Assembly (NCBI GenBank): GCA_003952965.2
Contig: CM025849.1
Location: 23,963,587 to 24,027,586 of the forward strand
Length of the DNA stretch: 64,000 nucleotides
Direction: 5' to 3'
From: Morella rubra
Lineage: Eukaryota; Streptophyta; Magnoliopsida; Fagales; Myricaceae
Shown here: positions 1-10,361 of the stretch, in pieces
How positions within the stretch are numbered: position 1 is the stretch's first letter
Layout: each line of letters starts with the position of its first letter
The notes under the pieces: generated by a model
Told to the model about the DNA's origin: nothing
The model's input: only the letters and a program-made list of their open reading frames with translations
Databases searched by the model: none
Translations under genes and position numbers: made by a program

Positions 1-960
1 AAGGAGTAGCATCTACAGATCTGGTCTGGGAGTTTTATGCAACATAGCTGGATGATGAGGATCTTGTTGCACCGGTATGGACCGTCACTGTACGCAGGGT
101 GACCTTTCAGTTGTCAGCATACATCATAGTGGCATTTATGGGGATGCAGAGGCCGATTGGAGTATACCCTACAGTGGAGATAGTAAACAAGGTAGATGCG
201 GAAGACATCTTCAGTACTTTCACGGGACAAGATGTGGTCACCATCAAACCCTTCATAAGATAGAAGTACATGCTTCCATTCTAGAGTATTCTGCACCTCA
301 TCTTCACCTATGACATCGAGCGGAGAACTCACACGACAGAGTATCCTATAGCGAGAGTGGAGCTAATGATGTCCATGGCTAGAGGATGTATTGTGGATTT
401 TCCGTTGTACATCTTTCTAACTTTTCAGTCTAAAACGAAGATCAATTCTACTGCTGCGTTGTTGTACAGTCTACTCCTGACACACTTCCTTCATAGTGTG
501 GGTTGCACGGATAGTCAGGACGCAGAAAGGAAGGCGCCACTCAGTCTGATCTATTGGACCACTTTGAGCCATTCTAAGGCTCAGATTAGGCTGCAGCAGC
601 TAACACGAGCTCTTGCTTCCGGAGAGCCACAGTCAGTGGAAGGGTCCCCTCATTATGATGCTGAGGAGAGTTCTACTTATCGGGCACAAATAGAGCGACC
701 ATCCTAGGCCGATGCTTGGATGACGGACCTGAAGAAGATGATTGAGGTTGCTATTTTGTTGACACGTTAGTTGTGCGTCGACTTGGGGGCCCGTGTGACC
801 ACTATGGAGACTTAGATGACGGGATTGTAGCTATTTCTCAATACCACTCTGGGCACCTTGCGTGTTATGTCGAGGAGGTTGGGCGCCATTGAGAATCAGC
901 TCGGGAAGATGAGTGAGTCCAAGGGAGACAGATCCACTGTGCCCAGTCTGCAACATGATT
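1..960 (+). pseudogene. Plant transposon protein (PF20167-like), 5' truncated and decayed
   Basis: The + strand reads, through scattered stops, as a protein with VWEFYAT near base 30, AFMGMQRP near 130 and a C-terminal coiled segment ending before base 961. The same order (FY-motif, short beta-rich stretch, a 'TI-PF--ILHLI' block, a second helical domain, then a coiled coil) recurs at 18.6-19.7 kb (-) and 45.2-46.3 kb (+), so these are copies of one family. I assign it to the 'putative plant transposon protein' type from memory of that family. In-frame stops occur near bases 46 and 705 and in the C-terminal part, so it cannot make a full protein. The beginning lies outside the window. Function of the family is unknown; here it sits in CACTA-like surroundings. 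Confidence 0.6.
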
Positions 961-1360
961 AGGACTTTATTTATAGTTTTATTTCACATTATGTTTTTTG
1001 GATATTTATGTTTGTCATGGATATTATTTTGGGTTTGTATTTTAGATATTTATGTTGATTTTGTTTTATGATGGTTATTAAGCATCTTTTTTATTATGGT
1101 TTAATATTTACCTTTGACGGTTTGGATATTTTAATACTTCAAATGTAATGTTCATGATCTGTTACTTAGAATGTTATTAAATGTAACACTTAGAATCTTA
1201 TGTTAAAATTTACGATGAAATACATAAGTAGTTAATTTATAAGAAATGAATAATTAATAAATGTAGTATCAAAATTATTAAAGTATATATATATACACGT
1301 ATATAAATTTATATATGTAATTAATAAAAGGACACGTTTAATGTAATTTAAATAGATAGG
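961..1360. other. AT-rich intergenic stretch, no gene seen
   Basis: This stretch is AT-rich and follows the decayed transposon protein. It contains TATA/ATAT runs near 1290-1320 and no credible ORF. It is probably the 3' untranslated and flanking part of the preceding element. Confidence 0.5.
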
Positions 1361-3581
1361 TAGTGTTCGAACGTCTGTTTAACCGTTTGAATAGTTGTAG
1401 TGGTTTAATCGATGCCTTTTATTCCACAAAAACTGGTGTCATGCTTTTGAAATGAGTCGTCCACATGTTTTGCTAGCCTGTGCAGTTGTAAATTGTCCAG
1501 TACGACGTCGTTGGGTTTAATGTAAAACAGTGTCGTTGGCTTGTTCGAACAATTTATTGGATTTAATTCGTACACGTTCAGACAGATACGAAATTGTTGG
1601 TGGTAAATTTTCATGCTAAAATTTTAGGGAAACAGTGTCTGGACGTCACTTATTACTGTCCGGATGTGTTTTTGGCAAAATGAAGAGGTCGAAACCCAGA
1701 AACTGATGTTTGTTTGGCAACTCTCCCAAAAACACCCAAAATTCTCTCCAATTCATCCTTGCTCCCATTTGAATGGTTGAGGAGGAGGTTCAGGCTTAGA
1801 TTGCTCAAGCTTTGGGTGGACTGGAGTACATCTTTGTGATTTGGAAGCTTTGAGAGGTACGATGTTCTACAGTATTTGTGGGTTTTGAGTAAAAATGTGT
1901 TGTTTTGCTTGATTTTTTATTGTTTAATGCTTTCTATAGCTTAAAAACATGTTTGGTGTTGATTGGGTGCGAAAATGATGATCTAAAATGACTATTTTTG
2001 GGATTGAAATGCATCTATGGGCGAGTGATTGCCAAAGAAAATTTAAACTGTTTGGATGTCCTTCAGGGCGTGCAGACGTTTCTTCACGAAATGACATCTT
2101 TTTGTTTTTGACAGTGCGGACAGTTGTTAATCCGTCCGGACGGTTATGTGTGAAGTTTATTTAATATTTGTTTTGTTTTGGTCATTGATCGGTTTTTGTT
2201 GACGTTCAGACGGTTTTTATTAGTCTGGCCATGGATCGCTCTAGGAAAAGTATCACCAAGGCCGGGGCACAGACAGAGAGAGCAACTTGGGTGGACACTA
2301 TGGTAGTGGAGCTGAAGGAGAGTATCCGGACGATAGTGGAGCCAATGCATACATTGTGCATGGATCTCCATACTCGCTTGACCACTTTGGAGAATAATTT
2401 TGCTTTGACGAAGAGGGGTCTGACAGAGGAGGTGATTGCTATTCAGATGGAACTAACTTCCGTGATAACACAAGTGTCCCAGTTGTACCAGTCTCTCAGT
2501 ACCATTCTGATACAACTGCAGAGACTCATCAAACGGGTGGATAATATGGAAGAGTAATTAGAGTATATTCGTGACGCTATTGGACAAGTTCTCGAGGAGC
2601 CATCGTGATTCAGACTAGTCTCTGACTTAAGATTTGTTAGTCTCAGACTTGTGACTCAGACTAGTCTTCGGCTTATGTATTTTCGCTATTATTTACTTAT
2701 GCTTTGTTAGTCTCTAGCTTGTACTAGACTTTATGATTATGTTTTTCATTTGGTATTTCTACATTTGATATTTTATATTATGTTCTTGATTTCGATTATG
2801 TATTTTATATACTATTGTGTCGGTTAGGTATTTGTAGACCATTATTAATTTTATCGTATATTTAATATATTGTCTTCATATTCATGTCTAATTTAATTTT
2901 AAATGCATAGTTAAATAAATAAAATTTAAGATTTCGTATTATAATTTAGAACTGTCCAGATGCATTAATAAAGTCCAGACGTCTCCTTGATATGTTATTT
3001 GTCTGCACGTAATAAATAAACGTCTGCATGGCTTTCCATTGCATAACGTCTGAAGGAAATTCCACCATCCACATGTCCATTTTTAAGCAACGTCCACATG
3101 TTCTAGAGCCATTCGCACAATATATTCATGGCATTTTCTTTTTTCTTAAGATAAAAACAATAAGGGTCCGCTCGTTGTTTATTAGCATGCAGACGATATA
3201 TCTACTGACAAAATTTACATTTTGACATAGAAATTCACTCTGTGCGAACTTGTATTAAAGGTCTTCGTACGGTTTTCAATGACGAAAGTGATTTTTTTAT
3301 GTAATACATTGACATTTGCACGGGTTATGTAAATAGAAAAAAACAAAGAATTCGTGACATATTTATAATTGTCACACAAAAAGCCATCCGAACTGACTAA
3401 GTTGGCATCCAGACGCTATTTCTTGAGGATGCTCCAATTTTGTCACCTAAAAACTAGTGTGACAAGCTTCTTCTATCAAAGCAGGTGTGAAAAAAATTTT
3501 GACACGAAAAAATTTTGCTGACAAATTTTTAAATTTAGGTGACAAAAAATTTTGACACCTGAAACCTATTTTCTTGTAGTG
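1361..3581 (+). mobile_element. CACTA-like element copy A (right end complete)
   Basis: The right end is TTTCTTGTAGTG at 3570-3581, the reverse complement of a canonical CACTACAAGAAA terminus. The last 170 bases carry repeated GTGACAAA/TTTGTCAC words (for example 3445-3565), typical of CACTA subterminal repeats. Further in, both sides of the small ORF at 2231-2557 are studded with related palindromic words: GTTCGAAC near 1365 and 1545, the 12-bp perfect palindrome CCGTCCGGACGG at 2132-2143, and many CCAGACGT/GTCTGCACG variants at 2950-3080. The left end is not recognised; 1361 is where the palindromic words begin. The element ends 163 bp downstream of the stop codon of the TNL pseudogene. Confidence 0.6.
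2231..2557 (+). CDS. Short coiled-coil ORF, deletion derivative of the transposon protein
   Basis: This is a 108-codon uninterrupted ORF starting MDRSRKS. The start resembles that of the longer relative at 45185 (MAPSRKR). After about 18 residues it passes into a segment (WVDTMVVELKESIRTIV... then LTTLENN) that matches the decayed coiled-coil C-terminus at bases 710-960 (WMTDLKKMIEV... VTTMET). It therefore looks like the N-terminal tip of the family joined to its C-terminal coil, with the central domain lost. Heptad-like spacing of I/L/V runs to the end (LQRLIKRVDNMEE). It lies inside CACTA-like copy A with palindromic words on both sides. Whether it is expressed is unknown. Confidence 0.5.
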   Translation: MDRSRKSITKAGAQTERATWVDTMVVELKESIRTIVEPMHTLCMDLHTRLTTLENNFALTKRGLTEEVIAIQMELTSVITQVSQLYQSLSTILIQLQRLIKRVDNMEE

Positions 3582-3744
3582 CAAATAGTGCCGCCAAGAA
3601 GATCATGAAGACTGGTGCTTCTGCCACTTTCTGCACGTCAAAGTGTGAATCTATATTAAAATAAAGCACATATAGAAGGAATCCATCAAAGTGGTGGAAT
3701 CTATATTCGATCCATAATACATTGTGTAGAAGCTCTAAATCCAC

Positions 3745-6700
3745 CTATTCCACTGAATTATCGTAGCCATCCTCTAGATCTAAAATTTGCATGCCAAATG
3801 TTGAAGAATGTGTCTTCTGCTTTGGGTGCCAATGGGATTCTAGGTTGCAATCATCATCATCATCATCTCGGCATCTCTTTGAAAATTGTATGCCATCCAT
3901 TAGATGTATTGAGTTTCTCCTCTTTTTTTCGGACACATCTAAATTAACATCACTATCCTCATGATGAACAACTGGATCCTCTTTTTTAACTCCTTCATGC
4001 TTGTATACCAAATAGAATCCGCAACTTCTGATGATCATACCATTTGTCCTGTTGAGAGCTCGAACTCGTCCATTGTTATTTTCTATATAGTGAGTACCAA
4101 TGTACTTCAACCACACATGATCTAAGTCCATTAGATCTGTCATTTCAAATCTCTTATAATGCGGAACACCTGCATACTTGCCACCATATTCCACATAGAT
4201 GCCAGGATGGTGGTCATTTTCAACATGGATACCAAAACTGGATCCAATAATAATATATAAAGCAATTCCACTGATCTCATCCAAATTCGTGAGTGCACTA
4301 ACGTCTACTTCAAATGAATTCTCATCTGAATTCTCCTCACAATGTTGGAACCATTTTGGTATTGTACTTCCCAAAAACCTAGCTGAAAATGTAAAATTAT
4401 GACCCGTTGGATGTCCCTGTTAAATGAATATCATAAATTATCAGCAGCACAATCTACAAACGCGAAGGCATGCTCAAACACATACTGAATAGCGAGAGAT
4501 GTAATACCTGAAACAATAAACCCTTCGGCACAGAATTCTCTATATCCACAACAATGTTATTGCTTCCAGTCAAGTCGACCCACTGCAACTCTTGTAACTC
4601 GCATGTATTGAATTGGCATACTTTTGATAGTTGTGGAAATCTTTTCAATGATGTGCACCCACTAGCAAGTATCTTTCTTATTTTCGATGGAAGCTCTGAA
4701 ATTTGTTGAAGTTGCTTGCAATCCTTCAAATCAAGTTCCCACAATCTAACAAATCTTACAATGCTTGGAAGGCTAATGATGTCTGATCCTGATAGATCTA
4801 AGGCCACCAGAGTGGAGGAAAAATTGAATATCATAAAAAAATCTGATTTTGACAGAGCACAATAGTGAAGATCCAAAAATACAAATGATGGAAATGCTAT
4901 TGGGAAAGAATCATCTTGAAAAGTGCTAGAATTCATTGGTGGCCGTAATGTGGATAAATCTGCACATGAAGACATTTCATATTCCAATGTAGGCATAGTA
5001 GATGTTGTGGATTGTCCATTATTTTCCACATCTTTTCCAAACATTAATCCAAGTTTGTGACAGCCTTTGAGACAAATAGCTTCTAGACTTTGCAACTGAA
5101 AAATGCTACGCGGAAGAAACGCAAGGTTTTTGCAACCGCCTAGTCTTAAAAGCAAAAGTTGTGTGAGATATCCCACAGATGGAGGCAATTCTTTTATTCC
5201 ACTACATCCCAAGAAGAGGTGGGTTACATTTTTCATTTCACATTCGATTTCAGGAAAGTACTGAAGGCCTTTGCAACCATGTACATCAAGTTTTTCTAGA
5301 GATGTTAACTTAAGGCTTTTTGGAAAGCTTGTAAGTTTAGAACATTTAAAACAATTCAAGGTAACAAGCTTATCAAGGAATCCAACAGAATGATGAACCT
5401 TAACCAAATTTGTGCACTTTGTAAGAACCATTTCCTTTAAATTTGGGCTACTTGAAAGATCGGGAACTTTTGTTAGGAGTTTAGAATAAGAGAAGTCAAG
5501 AATTGTCATATTCTGTAAGAACACATAAATAAACACACATATTAGCTTGCAGATAGTGTAAAGCATATCTTAGAAATAAATATATCGAAAATAATATATA
5601 ATTGTACCTGGAATCATCTTTCCCCTATTTCTTTGAAGGGGTTGTTGTGCTTTCTAAAAACGACGAGTTTATTTCCACTAAAATTAGAAGGCAAAGATTG
5701 CGAAGGATAGTTTGCCCAATCTAACACTCTTAACTCATTGGGGAGACAATTAGGCCCTCCAAAAAACCGTGCATTATGGTTTATAAAGAATCTCAACCTT
5801 TTCATCTTTGCAAAGGCTTTAGGATGCAAGTGTATCAAGTCTGATCCTTCAGGAAAATGTAACAATATGACCTCAATTGTCTTTGTACCCTAGTAAAACA
5901 ATGTATAATTACGTCAGCAAAATCAGAACATGATAAGGTAACCCATATTGTTTCACTTGTTAGACTAAAACTTTTGTTTCACATTAGGGGTATTGTCATA
6001 GTTTGCCCCCTAAGTATGAGGCAAAATCAATGTTGCTCCCTAACTATGAAAACAAAAATTTACGTCTTCTAACTTTTGAAAATTTAATGTATGCCCTCTT
6101 CCAAATCAACCGTTTAGTTACCAAAATGTTTTAATGTAATGATAGTATTCAATGTTCAAAATGTCACACTATTGTTTATATTTATTAGTTTAGAAGAATA
6201 CATGAAGAAACAATGAAAATTTAAGAAGACATCTATGAAGTGATTCTTACCATATTTTCTTCAAGTACGTAACGAACATCTTCATGAAACCACAACCTAC
6301 TGCGTCTTTCAGGTTCTTTGTGTGATTGCTCTCTAACAACTTCTTTAGCCATATCTTGCACTAAGTCATGCATTTCCACTATTTCGGTCTGACGATCAAT
6401 AGTTATGAGACATTTCTCAACAAGCTTCTGTATACCAATAACTAAATCAAATCCACAACTATCTAGTATTTCACCGATATAGTTTCTCTTCTCTCCCTTA
6501 AAGAAACAAGCAATGTCAAGAAAAATCTCTTTCTCGCCTTCCGTCAATCCATTATAACTTATTCTAAGTATCTTTTGAATTCTAACATGAGGAGCTTTTT
6601 TGACAGCATTGAGTGTACTTCTCCATTCATCTATACTTCTATCTTTTAGATCTGAACCTAGCACTTCTAAAGCTAAAGGAAGGCCTCTAGCGTAATATAT

Positions 6701-7345
6701 TATATCTTTCATGAGTTCTCCATATTCAGCAATTGGTTTCTCTCTTTGGAAGGCATGCCAACTAAAAAGCTGAAGCGCTTCCATTTGATCCAATCCCTTC
6801 ATCTCGTACATTGAATCGACTTCATGACTTGTTAATACCCTTTGATCCCTTGTAGTTATGATGATTCTATTTCCTGAACCAAACCAATCACGACTTCTAG
6901 CTAATTTTTTTAAATGTTCCAATTGATCCACATCATCAAGGATTAAAAGCACTCTTCTAGATGAAAGTCTATGCTTTATTATCGTCATTCCTCTATCAAC
7001 AATTCTAACTTTTGAACTCTTAGAGTTTTTCAGAATCTCATGGATGAGTTCCTCTTGTAGTTGGACCAAACCACCTTCTCCATTTGATCGTTCTCTAACA
7101 TTTGCAAGAAAATAGCTTCCGTCAAATTGATGAGCGATCAAGTTGTAGATTGCTTTTGTGATAGTTGTCTTCCCTATTCCACCAACTCCAAAGATCCCTA
7201 CCATGCGTACAGCCTCCGTCCCAACACATAAGAAGGACTTTAGGATGTCTTGTACACAAGTATCTATTCCAACGGGACGCTCCGTGACATGTAAGTGTGT
7301 AATATTTACTATTCTTGAAACATCTTGAACAATTCAGCTTCATTC
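3745..7345 (-). pseudogene. TIR-NBS-LRR (TNL) disease-resistance pseudogene, TIR part missing
   Basis: I read four exons on the minus strand: 7345-6251 (NBS), 5889-5608 (start of LRR), 5512-4508 (LRR) and 4416-3745 (post-LRR C-JID-like domain). All have GT/AG borders and matching phases. The NBS exon shows P-loop GVGGIGKTT, kinase-2 LLILDDVD (final Asp, TNL type), GSGNRIIITTRD, GLPLALEVLGS, FLDIACFFKG and MHDLVQDM. The LRR part has 'C-NL--LP' repeats. The C-terminal exon has the post-LRR jelly-roll type (GSTIPKWF...HVWL) and a D-rich tail. Two lesions are seen. The NEAEL start of the NBS exon is out of frame with the following IVQDVSRIVN. An in-frame TGA lies at 5614-5616, two codons before the splice donor. 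No TIR exon was found upstream, where a LINE has inserted. Family role: intracellular immune receptor. This copy is probably non-functional. Confidence 0.88.
6000..6125. repeat. Repeat fragment in TNL intron
   Basis: This is a 'GCCCCCTAAGTATGAGG... CTCCCTAACTATG' type stretch inside the intron between 5890 and 6250. It resembles the ends of small non-autonomous DNA elements seen elsewhere in the window (8547, 15980, 23573). No target duplication was identified. Confidence 0.3.
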
Positions 7346-7399
7346 CTGCCATTGAAAAAAAAAACAATATAAGAAAAAATTCAATAAGTTTGGACTCTT

Positions 7400-7765
7400 T
7401 TTTTTTTTGGACGACGAGCCAGCCCCAACTTTATTCAAAACTAGAAGAACTCCAACTACGGGGGTTGGAAACCCGCATACAACCAAGATAAAATGACTAA
7501 ATGCTCAAAATCAAAAGGGTAATTGCCAACAGAAATTTCTGCGGCAGCCGAACGAGCAAGGTGGTGTGCGACACCATTTGCACTTCTACGGATAAGCTTC
7601 GCCTTCCACCGGGTTGTATTCTGAAGCAGCAACCTGATATCTTGCACGGTAGCATGGATCCGCCATTCAACACGAGAGGCAAAAGAATTAATCACTGAAA
7701 TCACCGTTGATGAATCGCCTTCGAATATGACATCATGAAAACCTCATCGGCATGCCTCCAAATTT
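7400..7765 (-). mobile_element. 5'-truncated LINE (L1-type) insertion with 13-bp target duplication
   Basis: The 13-bp direct repeat AGTTTGGACTCTT stands at 7387-7399 and 7766-7778. Directly inside the left copy is a T-run on the + strand (7398-7408), which is the poly-A tail of a minus-strand element. The minus strand encodes the end of a non-LTR retrotransposon RNase H (RVT_3 type), with ...RSANGVAHHLARSA... and the usual hydrophobic tail before the stop at 7456. Only the last ~360 bp inserted. It lies about 55 bp upstream of the first recognised TNL exon, probably in the former intron after the TIR exon. Confidence 0.85.
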
Positions 7766-7778
7766 AGTTTGGACTCTT

Positions 7779-8546
7779 AAAATGTAAAGAGATATGAACA
7801 AAAATCTAGTAACAAATGCAATGTAGGCAGACTATGAAATTAGGCAAGACTCGGAGCATTACCTTCCCAAATTTAGGAGGTCCCAATTCAAAATTTTCTT
7901 AAATGGCATATTTAAAAAAATTTACTGTGAAGGCCTAAAAAAACTTAACATTAAAGAGTATATTGATTGAAGTGGCTTATTAAATCTCCTTGATTGAAGG
8001 AGCATTAACTTTTCACTTTTTGTGGTATTTATAAAGTCTCAGTTTAACCCTATAAAATCTCATTATTTAAATATATAATTGCAATTAATTCAAAGAAACC
8101 ATATAAAGTCTCAGCCAATTAATTCAATTTCTTTAATGAAAAGTCCTATAAAATCTCCTTGTGATTATTAGCTTTTCATATCAAATTAACAGTTTTTTGT
8201 AGTGTTCACTAATTTATTTGTTTTTTTACAGTTAGATATTGCCAACCCTTTAAGCTTTAATTAACAACTTAAAATTTATCTTTAATTAACGCCTTAACTG
8301 ACAAATTTTAGGTGAGACAATATCGGTTAATATCAAAAATACCTAAAAATTATCTCTCAACTATTCTATTGTTTATTCTTTCCATTTATTGGTGTTTCTT
8401 AACTCTTATCTTTGGCATCAAGATCACTTATCACTAAAGGTACTATTATCCTAAAATTTTATTTTTATTTTACTTTAGGTTGTATTTGTCTTAGTTATTA
8501 TTATTTGTACTGTAATCATATTTTAAATTTTTGTTTATATTTATTT
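7779..8546. repeat. AT-rich repeat-derived stretch
   Basis: The stretch 7850-7970 (GGAGGTCCCAATTCAAAATTTTC, ...GAAGGCCTAAAA) resembles 24480-24600. The motif 'GCCTAAGGCCCCCAATT' also closes a block at 9020-9040. It is therefore likely the left part of a non-autonomous DNA element whose right end is near 9045. No gene is seen. Confidence 0.35.
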
Positions 8547-8784
8547 TAAGGGATAAATTCAAAATCAATCCTTGTGGTATACGCGAAAATTGAATAAGTC
8601 CTTGTCATAAGAAAAGTATAAAACTAGTCCCTCTAATTTCACAAAAACATAAAATCAGTCCCTAATGGAAGACTAATGACTAACAAATGTGAAATCAAAT
8701 GGACTAATTTTATGCTTTTGTTATTACAAGGACTAATTCAATTTTGGTGTATACCATATGGACTAATTTTGTATTTATCCCTTA
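8547..8784. mobile_element. Foldback MITE with ~60-bp imperfect inverted ends
   Basis: The left end TAAGGGATAAATTCAAAA is mirrored by TTTGTATTTATCCCTTA at the right. The similarity continues inward as CTTGTGGTATAC...AAAATTGAAT against ATTCAATTTTGGTGTATACCATATGG. There is no ORF. A target duplication could not be fixed with confidence because the flanks are T-rich. Confidence 0.6.
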
Positions 8785-9185
8785 TTTTTAATTTCATTAC
8801 TTTATTTTATAATAATTTATTACGATTAAAAAAGATTAAATAGATTAGCAATATTATAAATTGAAAATGATATATAACAAATTTAGAATCTAACACTTTG
8901 ATAAGTAATTTTCCATCTAAAAAAATTAGAAGAAAAAGTTTTAACTAAATTTTATTTTTTAAATATATTATTTTATAAACGATTATAAATGGGCCTCAAT
9001 TTAGAGTTTCGCCTAAGGCCCCCAATTACCTTAGAGCCACCTCTGCCCTTATTGTAACTCAAATAGTTTCCTACCGACACCAAAAATGGTGTACCAATCC
9101 AGACATAAGCCAGTGACCAAAAAAACAAAGTGATTAAGTAGACAAGTCAACATGCAAAAATTGGAGCTCAGTGTCATCAGATATA

Positions 9186-9560
9186 CACAACAAAAAATTT
9201 GACTTTTGGTGACAAAACTTTTTGTCACCAAAAGTAAAGATTTCGTCACGAGCCTTGTAAGCAAAAGACCGTCACTAAAAAAATTTCGTGAAGAAATTTG
9301 AATTTCACTAAAAACATTTAGTGACGAATATTTTCATCACAATAAATTTTTATGATAGAATTTCATCATGAAAGTAGACGATCATTCAACACTTTCATCC
9401 CAAAAAATTTCATCACACATGTTAACAATCGATCAGCAATTTTGTCACCAAAAACTTTTTGTGACAAATTTTCGTCACAAAAGTAGACGATCGATTGGTA
9501 ATTTTGTCACCAAAAACTTTTCTTTTCGTGACAAATTTTCGACATGAAATAGATGATTGA
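9186..9560 (+). mobile_element. Decayed CACTA-like left end
   Basis: It begins CACAACAAAAAATTTG, a degenerate CACTACAA terminus. It is packed with GTGACAAA/TTTGTCACC words in both orientations down to about 9535. The same word class occurs at 3445-3565 next to a good CACTA end. GATCGAT words (9428, 9488) lie just inside. No matching right end was identified. Confidence 0.5.
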
Positions 9561-10361
9561 TCATCCAAAATAGACTATAGAACGTTAATTTTATGGATGA
9601 TAGAACGATTTATTTGATGATAGAATGTCCATTGTGGATGATGGAACGATTGATTTGATGATAGAATGTTCACGCAAAGGGTATTTATTTGAAATAAAAA
9701 AAACTATCATTTAAACTATAAATGAAGAAAATATTGAATTGCTACACACAAAATACAAAAATTCAATATCGTTTTACATCTATACATTCAAAAATAAAAA
9801 ATAAATAAATAAGTGTATTCACTTCTTTATCAGCCTACGAGATGCTCAGTGGTGTGGCCTTCATCCCAACTTGTCTCACTGTAAAATCTTCTGCATTATT
9901 TTGTTTCATTAAGTGAGATTTCGGTCCGTTGAAGAACAAGGGCCCACATGGAGATCAAATCTTCCTTTAGCACAAGTCAAAGAGAATGATTGATTAATGT
10001 GACTTAGTGTGGCTTACAAAAAATATCTTCTACAATGTGAACAACACTATGATAGGTGCAGTTAACTAAATCACAAAAGAACCTCAGACATTAACAAAAA
10101 TATCATTAAACCTATCTTCCTCACTTGGCCAGGTGCTAGCACTTGCGTAGGGGTTTTGAAGGAAAGATCATTAGAACCATTTAATCATACCACATATCCA
10201 TACACACATGCACGCACAAACAACTAAATCTCAAAGAGAAATGTTGACATCATAAGTGAAACGAAAAAAAAAAAATCATACGAGAACTAGAAAACTAAAA
10301 GGAACGCAAGTTTTTAAGAACTTGCTGCTTCATCAATCCCAATAGTACCATAATCTCATAA
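9561..10361. other. No gene recognised
   Basis: Between 9580 and 9680 there is a short tandem-like stretch (GATGATAGAACGATT / GATGATAGAATGTTC). The rest is AT-rich with no coding signal. It is probably interior of the CACTA-like element that begins at 9186. Confidence 0.4.

Noticed and set aside
7122..7367. 81-codon minus-strand frame overlapping the TNL start
   Set aside because: Out of frame with the NBS domain; only its first few codons (NEAEL region) belong to the real gene, across a frame break.
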